A stretch of DNA of 64,000 nt from Ariolimax columbianus. Lineage: Eukaryota > Mollusca > Gastropoda > Stylommatophora > Arionidae. Location: the NCBI GenBank assembly GCA_036924085.1, contig JAVGWX010000005.1, positions 41,733,664-41,797,663 of the forward strand. The letters run 5' to 3'. Numbering within the stretch: position 1 is the first letter of the stretch; each line of letters begins with the position of its first letter. The translations under genes were made by a program, and so were the position numbers. This document shows positions 11,150-23,299 of this stretch, in pieces. Below the pieces are notes generated by a model that saw nothing but the letters and a program-made list of their open reading frames with translations, ran no database searches and was not told the DNA's origin.

Positions 11150-12992
11150 CGAACCTACTCTGTTTGTGGAGAACCTTTGAGGCGAACCTACTCTGTTTGT
11201 GGCAAACGTACTCTGTTTGTGATGAACCTACTCTGTTTGAGGCAAACCTACTCTGTTTGAGGCGAACCTACTCTGTTTGAGGCGAACCTACTCTGTTTGT
11301 AGAGAACCTACTCTGTTTGAGGCAAACCTACTCTGTGGCGAACCTACTCTGTTTGTAGCAAACCAACTCTGTTTGTGGTGAACCTACTCTGTTTGAGGCG
11401 AACCTACTCTGTTTGAGGCAAACCTACTGTTTGTAGCGACCTTTGTGGTGAACCTACTCTGTTTGGGGAGAACCTTTGAGGCGAACCTACTCTATTTGTG
11501 GCAAACCTACTCTGGTTGTGGCGAACCAACTCTGTTTGTGGTGAACCTACTCTGTTTGTGGAGAACCTACTCTGTTTGTGGTGAACCTACTCTGTTTGTG
11601 GTGAACCTACTTTGTTTGTGGCGAACCTACTCTGTTTGTGGTGAACCTGCTCTGTTTGTGGCGAACCTACTCTGTGGAAAACATACTCTGTTTGAGGCAA
11701 ACCTACTGTTTGTAGCGACCTTTGTGGTGAACCTACTCTGTTTGTGGAGAACCTTTGAGGCGAACCTACTCTATTTGTGGCAAACCTACTCTGGTTGTGG
11801 CGAACCTACTCTGTTTGTGGCGAACCTACTCTATTTAAGGCGAACCTACTTTGTTTGTGGTGAACCTACTCTGTTTGTGGCGAACCTACTCTGTTTGTGG
11901 CGAACCTACTCTGTTTGTGGCAAACCTACTCTGTTTGTGGCAAACCTATTCGGTTTGTAGCGAACCTACTGTTTGTGGCGAACCTACTTTGTTTGTAGCG
12001 AACCTACTCTGTTTGAGGTGAACCTACTCTGTTTGAGGCGATCCTACTGTTTGTGGCGAACCTACTCTGTTTGCGGCGAACCTACTCTGTTTGTGGCGAA
12101 CCTACTCTGTTTGTGGTGAACCTTTATGGCAAACCTAATCTGTTTGTGGCGAACCTACTCTGTTTGAGGCAAACCTACTGTTTGAGGCGAACCTACTCTG
12201 ATTGTGGCGAACCTACTCTGTTTGTGGCAAACCTTTGTGGCGAACCTACTCTGTTTGTGACGAACCTTTGTGGCGAACCTACTATTTGTGGTAAACCTAC
12301 TCTGTTTGTGGCGAATCTACTCTGTTTGTGGTGAACCTACTCTGTTTGTGGTGAACCTACTCTGTTTGTGGCGAACCTACTTTGTTTGTGGCAAACCTAC
12401 TGTTTGTGGCGAACCTTTATGGCAAACCTACTCTGTTTGAGGCGAACCTACTCTGTTTGAGGCGAACCTACTCTGTTTGAGTAGAACCTACTCTGTTTGA
12501 GGCGAACCTACTCTGTTTGAGGTGAACCTACTCTGTTTAAGGCGAACCTACTCTGTTTGAGGCGAACCTTTGTGGCAAATCTACTTTGTTTGAGGCAAAC
12601 CTACTCTGTGGCGAACCTACTCTGTTTGTGGCGAACCTACTCTGTTTGAGGCGAACCTACTCTATTTGTGGGGACCTACTCTGTTTGTAGCGAACCTACT
12701 CTGTTTGTGGCGAACCTACTCTGTTTGTGGCGAATCTACTCTGTTTGTGGTGAACCTTTTTGGCGAACCTAATCTGTTTGTGGCGAACCTACTCTGTTTG
12801 AGGCAAACCTACTCTGTTTGAGGCGAACCTACTGTTTGAGGTGAACCTACTCTGATTGTGGCGAACCTACTCTGTTTGTGGCGAACCTACTCTGTTTGTG
12901 ACGAACCTTTGTGGTGAATCTACTCTGTTTGTGGCGAACCTACTCTGTTTTTGGCAAACCTACTCTGTTTGTGGCAAACATACTCTGTTTGT

Positions 12993-13070
12993 GGCGAACC
13001 TGCTCTGTTTGTCGCGAATCTACGCTGTTTGTGGCAACCCTACGCTGTTTGTGGTGAACCTTTGAGGTGG
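12993..13070 (+). repeat. Module B copy 1
   Basis: Module B is 78 bp: a CTGCTCTG monomer, then GTCGCGAATC, TACGCTG, GGCAACCC, TACGCTG, and a 13-bp type ending TTTGAGGTGG. The TCGCGA palindrome is rare in the array, so it makes a useful landmark. Confidence 0.95.
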
Positions 13071-13425
13071 ACCTACTCTGTTTGTGGCAAACCTACTCTG
13101 TTTGAGGCGAACCTACTCTGTTTGAGGCAAACCTACTGTTTGTGGCGAATCTACTCTGTTTGTGGTGAACCTTTATGGCGAACCTAATCTGTTTGTGGCG
13201 AACCTACTCTGTTTGAGTCAAACCTACTCTGTTTGAGGCGAACCTACTGTTTGAGGCGAACCTACTCTGATTGTGGCGAACCTACTTTCGTTGTGGCGAA
13301 CCTACTCTGTTTGTGGAGAACCTTTGAGGCGAACCTACTCTGTTTGTGGCAAACCTACTCTGGTTGTGGCGAACCTACTCTTTGTGGCGAACCTACTCTG
13401 TTTGTGGCGAACCTACTCTGTTTGT

Positions 13426-13560
13426 GGTTCGCCTACTCTGTTTGTGGCGAACCTACTCTGTTTGTGGCAAACCTACGCTATTTGTGGCGAACCTACGATA
13501 TTTGTGGCGAACCTACGATATTTGTGGCGAACCTACGCTGTTTGTGGCGAAACTTTGAGG
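13426..13560 (+). repeat. Module A copy
   Basis: No difference seen from the copy at 11,015, with offset exactly 2,411 bp. Confidence 0.95.
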
Positions 13561-15443
13561 CGAACCTACTCTGTTTGTGGAGAACCTTTGAGGCGAACCT
13601 ACTCTGTTTGTGGCAAACGTACTCTGTTTGTGATGAACCTACTCTGTTTGAGGCAAACCTACTCTGTTTGAGGCGAACCTACTCTGTTTGAGGCGAACCT
13701 ACTCTGTTTGTAGAGAACCTACTCTGTTTGAGGCAAACCTACTCTGTGGCGAACCTACTCTGTTTGTAGCAAACCAACTCTGTTTGTGGTGAACCTACTC
13801 TGTTTGAGGCGAACCTACTCTGTTTGAGGCAAACCTACTGTTTGTAGCGACCTTTGTGGTGAACCTACTCTGTTTGGGGAGAACCTTTGAGGCGAACCTA
13901 CTCTATTTGTGGCAAACCTACTCTGGTTGTGGCGAACCAACTCTGTTTGTGGTGAACCTACTCTGTTTGTGGAGAACCTACTCTGTTTGTGGTGAACCTA
14001 CTCTGTTTGTGGTGAACCTACTCTGTTTGTGGTGAACCTACTCTGTTTGTGGCGAACCTACTCTGTTTGTGGTGAACCTGCTCTGTTTGTGGCGAACCTA
14101 CTCTGTGGAAAACATACTCTGTTTGAGGCAAACCTACTGTTTGTAGCGACCTTTGTGGTGAACCTACTCTGTTTGTGGAGAACCTTTGAGGCGAACCTAC
14201 TCTATTTGTGGCAAACCTACTCTGGTTGTGGCGAACCTACTCTGTTTGTGGCGAACCTACTCTATTTAAGGCGAACCTACTTTGTTTGTGGTGAACCTAC
14301 TCTGTTTGTGGCGAACCTACTCTGTTTGTGGCGAACCTACTCTGTTTGTGGCAAACCTACTCTGTTTGTGGCAAACCTATTCGGTTTGTAGCGAACCTAC
14401 TGTTTGTGGCGAACCTACTTTGTTTGTAGCGAACCTACTCTGTTTGAGGTGAACCTACTCTGTTTGAGGCGATCCTACTGTTTGTGGCGAACCTACTCTG
14501 TTTGCGGCGAACCTACTCTGTTTGCGGCGAACCTACTCTGTTTGTGGCGAACCTACTCTGTTTGTGGTGAACCTTTATGGCAAACCTAATCTGTTTGTGG
14601 CGAACCTACTCTGTTTGAGGCAAACCTACTGTTTGAGGCGAACCTACTCTGATTGTGGCGAACCTACTCTGTTTGTGGCAAACCTTTGTGGCGAACCTAC
14701 TCTGTTTGTGACGAACCTTTGTGGCGAACCTACTATTTGTGGTAAACCTACTCTGTTTGTGGCGAATCTACTCTGTTTGTGGTGAACCTACTCTGTTTGT
14801 GGTGAACCTACTCTGTTTGTGGCGAACCTACTTTGTTTGTGGCAAACCTACTGTTTGTGGCGAACCTTTATGGCAAACCTACTCTGTTTGAGGCGAACCT
14901 ACTCTGTTTGAGGCGAACCTACTCTGTTTGAGTAGAACCTACTCTGTTTGAGGCGAACCTACTCTGTTTGAGGCGAACCTACTCTGTTTAAGGCGAACCT
15001 ACTCTGTTTGAGGCGAACCTTTGTGGCAAATCTACTTTGTTTGAGGCAAACCTACTCTGTGGCGAACCTACTCTGTTTGTGGCGAACCTACTCTGTTTGA
15101 GGCGAACCTACTCTATTTGTGGGGACCTACTCTGTTTGTAGCGAACCTACTCTGTTTGTGGCGAACCTACTCTGTTTGTGGCGAATCTACTCTGTTTGTG
15201 GTGAACCTTTTTGGCGAACCTAATCTGTTTGTGGCGAACCTACTCTGTTTGAGGCAAACCTACTCTGTTTGAGGCGAACCTACTGTTTGAGGTGAACCTA
15301 CTCTGATTGTGGCGAACCTACTCTGTTTGTGGCGAACCTACTCTGTTTGTGACGAACCTTTGTGGTGAATCTACTCTGTTTGTGGCGAACCTACTCTGTT
15401 TTTGGCAAACCTACTCTGTTTGTGGCAAACATACTCTGTTTGT

Positions 15444-15521
15444 GGCGAACCTGCTCTGTTTGTCGCGAATCTACGCTGTTTGTGGCAACCCTACGCTGTT
15501 TGTGGTGAACCTTTGAGGTGG
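15444..15521 (+). repeat. Module B copy 2
   Basis: Same order, 2,451 bp after copy 1. Confidence 0.95.
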
Positions 15522-16405
15522 ACCTACTCTGTTTGTGGCAAACCTACTCTGTTTGAGGCGAACCTACTCTGTTTGAGGCAAACCTACTGTTTGTGGCGAA
15601 TCTACTCTGTTTGTGGTGAACCTTTATGGCGAACCTAATCTGTTTGTGGCGAACCTACTCTGTTTGAGTCAAACCTACTCTGTTTGAGGCGAACCTACTG
15701 TTTGAGGCGAACCTACTCTGATTGTGGCGAACCTACTGTTTGAGGTGAACCTACTCTGTTTGAGGCGAACCTACTCTGTGGCGAACTTCTCTGTTTGTGG
15801 CGAACCTACTCTGTTTTTGGCGAACCTACTCTGTTTGTGGCGAACCTACTATGTTTGTGGCGAACCTACTCTGTTTGAGGCGAACCTACTCTATTTGTGG
15901 CGAACCTACTCTGTTTGTGGCGATCCTTTGTAGCGAACCTACTCTGTTTGTGATGAACCTACTCTGTTTGTGGAAAACATACTGTTTGTGGCGAACCTTT
16001 ATGGCGAACCTACTCTGTTTGTGGCGAACCTACTCTGTTTGTGGCGAACCTACTCTGTTTGTGGCGAACCTACTCTGTTTGTGATGAACCTACTCTGTTT
16101 GTGGCAAACCTACTCTTTTTGTAGCGAACCTACTCTGTTTGTAGCAACCTTTGTGGCAAACCTACTCTGTTTGAGGCAAATCTACTCTGTTTGTAGCGAA
16201 CCTACTCTGTTTGAGGTGAACCTACTCTGTTTTTGGCAAACCTACTCTGTTTGTGGCAAACCTACTTTCGTTGTGGCGAACCTACTCTGTTTGTGGAGAA
16301 CCTTTGAGGCGAACCTACTCTGTTTGTGGCAAACCTACTCTGGTTGTGGCGAACCTACTGTTTGTGGCGAACCTACTCTGTTTGAGGCGAACCTACTCTG
16401 TTTGT

Positions 16406-16540
16406 GGTTCGCCTACTCTGTTTGTGGCGAACCTACTCTGTTTGTGGCAAACCTACGCTATTTGTGGCGAACCTACGATATTTGTGGCGAACCTACGATA
16501 TTTGTGGCGAACCTACGCTGTTTGTGGAGAAACTTTGAGG
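16406..16540 (+). repeat. Module A copy, subtype A1
   Basis: Tail reads GGAGAAACT, the mark I use for subtype A1. Confidence 0.95.
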
Positions 16541-18008
16541 CGAACCTACTCTGTTTGTGGAGAACCTTTGAGGCGAACCTACTCTGTTTGTGGCAAACCT
16601 ACTTTGTTTGTGATGAACCTACTCTGTTTGAGGCAAACCTACTCTGTTTGAGGCGAACCTACTCTGTTTGAGGCGAACCTACTCTGTTTGTAGAGAACCT
16701 ACTCTGTTTGAGGCAAACCTACTCTGTGGCGAACCTACTCTGTTTGTAGCAAACCAACTCTGTTTGTGGTGAACCTACTCTGTTTGAGGCGAACCTACTC
16801 TGTTTGAGGCAAACCTACTGTTTGTAGCGACCTTTGTGGTGAACCTACTCTGTTTGGGGAGAACCTTTGAGGCGAACCTACTCTGTTTGTGGCAAACCTA
16901 CTGTTTGAGGCGAACCTACTCTGATTGTGGCGAACCTACTCTGTTTGTGGCAAACCTTTGTGGCAAACCTTTGTGGCGAACCTACTCTGTTTGTGACAAA
17001 CCTTTGTGGCGAACCTACTATTTGTGGTAAACCTACTCTGTTTGTGGCGAATCTACTCTGTTTGTGGCGAACCTACTCTGTTTGTGGTGAACCTACTCTG
17101 TTTGTGGCGAACCTACTTTGTTTGTGGCAAACCTACTGTTTGTGGCGAACCTTTATGGCAAACCTACTCTGTTTGAGGCGAACCTACTCTGTTTGAGGCG
17201 AACCTACTCTGTTTGAGGCGAACCTACTCTGTTTGAGGCGAACCTACTCTGTTTGAGGCGAACCTACTCTGTTTAAGGCGAACCTACTCTGTTTGAGGCG
17301 AACCTTTGTGGCAAATCTACTTTGTTTGAGGCAAACCTACTCTGTGGCGAACCTACTCTGTTTGTGGCGAACCTACTCTGTTTGTGGCGAACCTACTCTG
17401 TTTGTGGCGAACCTACTCTGTTTGTGGCGAACCTACTGTTTGTGGCGAACCTTTATGGCAAACCTACTCTGTTTGAGGCGAACCTACTCTGTTTGAGGTG
17501 AACCTACTCTGTTTGAGGCGAACCTACTCTGTTTGAGGCGAACCTACTCTGTTTAAGGCGAACCTACTCTGTTTGAGGCGAACCTTTGTGGCAAATCTAC
17601 TTTGTTTGAGGCAAACCTACTCTGTGGCGAACCTACTCTGTTTGTGGCGAACCTACTCTGTTTGAGGCGAACCTACTCTATTTGTGGGGACCTACTCTGT
17701 TTGTAGCGAACCTACTCTGTTTGTGGCGAACCTACTCTGTTTGTGGCGAATCTACTCTGTTTGTGGTGAACCTTTTTGGCGAACCTAATCTGTTTGTGGC
17801 GAACCTACTCTGTTTGAGGCAAACCTACTCTGTTTGAGGCAAACCTACTGTTTGAGGTGAACCTACTCTGATTGTGGCGAACCTACTCTGTTTGTGGCGA
17901 ACCTACTCTGTTTGTGACGAACCTTTGTGGTGAATCTACTCTGTTTGTGGCGAACCTACTCTGTTTTTGGCAAAACTACTCTGTTTGTGGCAAACATACT
18001 CTGTTTGT

Positions 18009-18086
18009 GGCGAACCTGCTCTGTTTGTCGCGAATCTACGCTGTTTGTGGCAACCCTACGCTGTTTGTGGTGAACCTTTGAGGTGG
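18009..18086 (+). repeat. Module B copy 3
   Basis: Same order, 2,565 bp after copy 2. Confidence 0.95.
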
Positions 18087-18986
18087 ACCTACTCTGTTTG
18101 TGGCAAACCTACTCTGTTTGAGGCGAACCTACTCTGTTTGAGGCAAACCTACTGTTTGTGGCGAATCTACTCTGTTTGTGGTGAACCTTTATGGCGAACC
18201 TAATCTGTTTGTGGCGAACCTACTCTGTTTGAGTCAAACCTACTCTGTTTGAGGCGAACCTACTGTTTGAGGCGAACCTACTCTGATTGTGGCGAACCTA
18301 CTGTTTGAGGTGAACCTACTCTGTTTGAGGCGAACCTACTCTGTGGCGAACTTCTCTGTTTGTGGCGAACCTACTCTGTTTTTGGCGAACCTACTCTGTT
18401 TGTGGCGAACCTACTATGTTTGTGGCGAACCTACTCTGTTTGAGGCGAACCTACTCTATTTGTGGCGAACCTACTCTGTTTGTGGCGATCCTTTGTAGCG
18501 AACCTACTCTGTTTGTGGTGAACCTACTCTGTTTGTGGAAAACATACTGTTTGTGGCGAACCTTTATGGCGAAACTACTCTGTTTGTGGCGAACCTACTC
18601 TGTTTGTGGCGAACCTACTCTGTTTGTGGCGAACCTACTCTGTTTGTGGCGAACCTACTCTGTTTGTGATGAACCTACTCTGTTTGTGGCAAACCTACTC
18701 TTTTTGTAGCGAACCTACTCTGTTTGTAGCAACCTTTGTGGCAAACCTACTCTGTTTGAGGCAAATCTACTCTGTGGCGAACCTACTCTGTTTGAGGTGA
18801 ACCTACTCTGTTTTTGGCAAACCTACTCTGTTTGTGGCAAACCTACTTTCGTTGTGGCGAACCTACTCTGTTTGTGGAGAACCTTTGAGGCGAACCTACT
18901 CTGTTTGTGGCAAACCTACTCTGGTTGTGGCGAACCTACTGTTTGTGGCGAACCTACTCTGTTTGAGGCGAACCTACTCTGTTTGT

Positions 18987-19121
18987 GGTTCGCCTACTCT
19001 GTTTGTGGCGAACCTACTCTGTTTGTGGCAAACCTACGCTATTTGTGGCGAACCTACGATATTTGTGGCGAACCTACGATATTTGTGGCGAACCTACGCT
19101 GTTTGTGGAGAAACTTTGAGG
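18987..19121 (+). repeat. Module A copy, subtype A1
   Basis: A1 tail. First of three A modules in the 4,757-bp unit. Confidence 0.95.
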
Positions 19122-19872
19122 CGAACCTACTCTGTTTGTGGAGAACCTTTGAGGCGAACCTACTCTGTTTGTGGCAAACCTACTTTGTTTGTGATGAACC
19201 TACTCTGTTTGAGGCAAACCTACTCTGTGGCGAACCTACTCTGTTTGTAGCAAACCAACTCTGTTTGTGGTGAACCTACTCTGTTTGAGGCGAACCTACT
19301 CTGTTTGAGGCAAACCTACTCTGTGGCGAACCTACTCTGTTTGTAGCAAACCAACTCTGTTTGTGGTGAACCTTTTCTGTTTGAGGCGAACCTACTCTGT
19401 TTGAGGCAAACCTACTGTTTGTAGCGACATTTGTGGTGAACCTACTCTGTTTGGGGAGAACCTTTGAGGCGAACCTACTCTGTTTGTGGCAAACCTACTC
19501 TGTTTAAGTCGAACCTACTCTGTTTGTCGCGAACCTACTCTGTTTGTGGCGAACCTACTCTGTTTGTGGCAAACCTTCGCTATTTGTGGCGAACCTTTAT
19601 GGCGAACCTAATCTGTTTGTGGCGAACCTACTCTGTTTGAGGAAAACCTACTCTGTTTGAGGAAAACCTACTCTGTTTTTAGGCGAACCTACTCTGTTTG
19701 ACGCGAACCTACTCTGATTGTGGCGAACCTACTCTGTTTGTGGCGAACCTACTTTCGTTGTGGCGAACCTACTCTGTTTGTGGAGAACCTTTGAGGCGAA
19801 CCTACTCTGTTTGTGGCAAACCTACTCTGGTTGTGGCGAACCTACTCTTTGTGGCGAACCTACTCTGTTTGT

Positions 19873-20007
19873 GGTTCGCCTACTCTGTTTGTGGCGAACC
19901 TACTCTGTTTGTGGCAAACCTACGCTATTTGTGGCAAACCTACGATATTTGTGGCGAACCTACGACATTTGTGGCGAACCTACGATGTTTGTGGCGAAAC
20001 TTTGAGG
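19873..20007 (+). repeat. Module A copy, subtype A2 variant
   Basis: Tail GGCGAAACT and TACGACAT in place of the second TACGATAT mark subtype A2. Private changes here are GGCAAACC before TACGATAT, and TACGATG before the tail. Confidence 0.95.
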
Positions 20008-20815
20008 CGAACCTACTCTGTTTGTGGAGAACCTTTGAGGCGAACCTACTCTGTTTGTGGCAAACCTACTCTGTTTGTGATGAACCTACTCTGTTTGAGG
20101 CGAACCTACTCTGTTTGAGGTGAACCTACTCTGTTTGAGGCGAACCTACTCTGTTTGTAGAGAACCTACTCTGTTTGAGGCAAACCTACTCTGTTTGTAG
20201 CAACCTTTGTGGCAAACCTACTCTGTTTGAGGCAAACCTACTCTGTGGCGAACCTACTCTGTTTGTAGCAAACCAACTCTGTTTGTGGTGAACCTACTCT
20301 GTTTGAGGCGAACCTACTCTGTTTGAGGCAAACCTACTGTTTGTAGCGACCTTTGAGGCGAACCTACTCTATTTGTGGCAAACCTACTCTGGTTGTGGCG
20401 AACCTACTCTGTTTGTGGTGAACCTGCTCTGTTTGTGGCGAACCTACTCTGTGGAAAACATACTCTGTTTGAGGCAAACCTACTGTTTGTAGCGACCTTT
20501 GTGGCGAACCTACTCTGTTTGTGGCGAATCTACTCTATTTAAGGCGAACCTACTTTGTTTGTGGTGAACCTACTCTGTTTGTGGCGAACCTACTCTGTTT
20601 GTGGCGAACCTACTCTGTTTGTGGCAAACCTACTCTGTTTGTGGCAAACCTACTCTGTTTGTGGCAAACCTATTCGGTTTGTAGCGAACCTACTCTGTTT
20701 GTGGCGAACCTACTTTGTTTGTAGCGAACCTACTCTGTTTGAGGTGAACCTACTCTGTTTGAGGCGATCCTACTCTGTTTGTGGTGAACCTTTATGGCAA
20801 ACCTACTCTGTTTGT

Positions 20816-20950
20816 GGTTCGCCTACTCTGTTTGTGGTTCGCCTACTCTGTTTGTGGAAAACCTACGCTATTTGTGGCGAACCTACGATATTTGTGGCGA
20901 ACCTACGACATTTGTGGCGAACCTACGCTGTTTGTGGCGAAACTTTGAGG
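20816..20950 (+). repeat. Module A copy, subtype A2 with double inversion
   Basis: GGTTCGCC occurs twice in succession (20,816 and 20,836), as at 3,962. TACGACAT and tail GGCGAAACT are A2 marks. GGAAAACC precedes TACGCTAT. Confidence 0.95.
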
Positions 20951-22765
20951 CGAACCTACTCTGTTTGTGGAGAACCTTTGAGGCGAACCTACTCTGTTTG
21001 AGGCGAACCTACTCTGTTTGTAGAGAACCTACTCTGTTTGAGGCAAACCTACTCTGTTTGTAGCAACCTTTGTGGCAAACCTACTCTGTTTGAGGCAAAC
21101 CTACTCTGTGGCGAACCTACTCTGTTTGTAGCAAACCAACTCTGTTTGTGGTGAACCTACTCTGTTTGAGGCGAACCTACTCTGTTTGAGGCAAACCTAC
21201 TGTTTGTAGCGACCTTTGTGGTGAACCTACTCTGTTTGGGGAGAACCTTTGAGGCGAACCTACTCTATTTGTGGCAAACCTACTCTGGTTGTGGCGAACC
21301 TACTCTGTTTGTGGAGAACCTACTCTGTTTGTGGTGAACCTACTCTGTTTGTAGTGAACCTACTCTGTTTGTGGCGAACCTACTCTGTTTGTGGTGAACC
21401 TGCTCTGTTTGTGGCGAACCTACTCTGTGGAAAACATACTCTGTTTGAGGCAAACCTACTGTTTGTAGCGACCTTTGTGGTGAACCTACTCTGTTTGTGG
21501 AGAACCTTTGAGGCGAACCTACTCTATTTGTGGCAAACCTACTCTGGTTGTGGCGAACCTACTCTGTTTGTGGCGAATCTACTCTATTTAAGGCGAACCT
21601 ACTTTGTTTGTGGTGAACCTACTCTGTTTGTGGCGAACCTACTCTGTTTGTGGCGAACCTACTCTGTTTGTGGCAAACCTACTCTGTTTGTGGCAAACCT
21701 ACTCTGTTTGTGGCAAACCTATTCGGTTTGTAGCGAACCTACTCTGTTTGTGGCGAACCTACTTTGTTTGTAGCGAACCTACTCTGTTTGAGGTGAACCT
21801 ACTCTGTTTGAGGCGATCCTACTGTTTGGGGCGAACCTACTCTGTTTGCGGCGAACCTACTCTGTTTGTGGCGAACCTACTCTGTTTGTGGCGAACCTAC
21901 TCTGTTTGTGGTGAACCTTTATGGCAAACCTAATCTGTTTGTGGCGAACCTACTCTGTTTGAGGCAAACCTACTGTTTGAGGCGAACCTACTCTGATTGT
22001 GGCGAACCTACTGTTTGTGGCAAACCTTTGTGGCGAACCTACTCTGTTTGTGACGAACCTTTGTGGCGAACCTACTATTTGTGGTAAACCTACTCTGTTT
22101 GTGGCGAACCTACTCTGTTTGTGGCGAACCTACTCTGTTTGTGGTGAACCTACTCTGTTTGTGGCGAACCTACTCTGTTTGTGGCGAACCTACTGTTTGT
22201 GGCGAACCTTTATGGCAAACCTACTCTGTTTGAGGCGAACCTACTCTGTTTGAGGTGAACCTACTCTGTTTGAGGCGAACCTACTCTGTTTGAGGCGAAC
22301 CTACTCTGTTTAAGGCGAACCTACTCTGTTTGAGGCGAACCTTTGTGGCAAATCTACTTTGTTTGAGGCAAACCTACTCTGTGGCGAACCTACTCTGTTT
22401 GTGGCGAACCTACTCTGTTTGAGGCGAACCTACTCTATTTGTGGGGACCTACTCTGTTTGTAGCGAACCTACTCTGTTTGTGGCGAACCTACTCTGTTTG
22501 TGGCGAATCTACTCTGTTTGTGGTGAACCTTTTTGGCGAACCTAATCTGTTTGTGGCGAACCTACTCTGTTTGAGGCAAACCTACTCTGTTTGAGGCGAA
22601 CCTACTGTTTGAGGTGAACCTACTCTGATTGTGGCGAACCTACTCTGTTTGTGGCGAACCTACTCTGTTTGTGACGAACCTTTGTGGTGAATCTACTCTG
22701 TTTGTGGCGAACCTACTCTGTTTTTGGCAAACCTACTCTGTTTGTGGCAAACATACTCTGTTTGT

Positions 22766-22843
22766 GGCGAACCTGCTCTGTTTGTCGCGAATCTACGCTG
22801 TTTGTGGCAACCCTACGCTGTTTGTGGTGAACCTTTGAGGTGG
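22766..22843 (+). repeat. Module B copy 4
   Basis: Same order, 4,757 bp after copy 3. Confidence 0.95.
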
Positions 22844-23164
22844 ACCTACTCTGTTTGTGGCGAACCTACTCTGTTTGAGGCGAACCTACTCTGTTTGAGG
22901 CGAACCTACTGTTTGTGGCGAATCTACTGTTTGTGGTGAACCTTTATGGCGAACCTAATCTGTTTGTGGCGAACCTACTCTGTTTGTGCGAACCTACTCT
23001 GTTTGAGGTGAACCTACTCTGTTTTTGGCAAACCTACTCTGTTTGTGGCAAACCTACTTTCGTTGTGGCGAACCTACTCTGTTTGTGGAGAACCTACTCT
23101 GGTTGTGGCGAACCTACTGTTTGTGGCGAACCTACTCTGTTTGAGGCGAACCTACTCTGTTTGT

Positions 23165-23299
23165 GGTTCGCCTACTCTGTTTGTGGCGAACCTACTCTGT
23201 TTGTGGCAAACCTACGCTATTTGTGGCGAACCTACGATATTTGTGGCGAACCTACGATATTTGTGGCGAACCTACGCTGTTTGTGGAGAAACTTTGAGG
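23165..23299 (+). repeat. Module A copy, subtype A1
   Basis: A1 tail, both TACGATAT monomers intact. Confidence 0.95.

Larger units (their letters stand above)
10860..13270 (+). repeat. 2.4-kb tandem duplication, copy 1
   Basis: From TTTCGTTG near 10,875 to the same motif near 13,286 everything recurs in order in the next 2.45 kb. The offset is 2,411 at the start and 2,451 at the end, so the second copy gained two monomers. Module A is at 11,015 and module B at 12,993. Confidence 0.92.
13271..15721 (+). repeat. 2.4-kb tandem duplication, copy 2
   Basis: The two added monomers can be located. One GGTGAACC monomer in the run near 13,990-14,050 (three copies instead of two), and a second TTTGCGGCG monomer at 14,521 directly after the one at 14,501. 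Confidence 0.92.
15444..18008 (+). repeat. Higher-order unit, B to B, 2,565 bp
   Basis: One A module (16,406). It contains an internal tandem duplication of about 280-300 bp at roughly 17,050-17,650, with landmarks CTTTATGGCA at 17,151 and 17,451 and CCTTTGTGGCAAATC at about 17,303 and 17,583. Confidence 0.9.
18009..22765 (+). repeat. Higher-order unit, B to B, 4,757 bp
   Basis: It holds three A modules (18,987; 19,873; 20,816) spaced 886 and 943 bp, so it is a short unit with about 2.2 kb inserted by partial duplication. A CTTCGCTATTTG / TTTTTAGG / GACGCG block (about 19,570-19,700) marks the inserted part. Confidence 0.9.
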
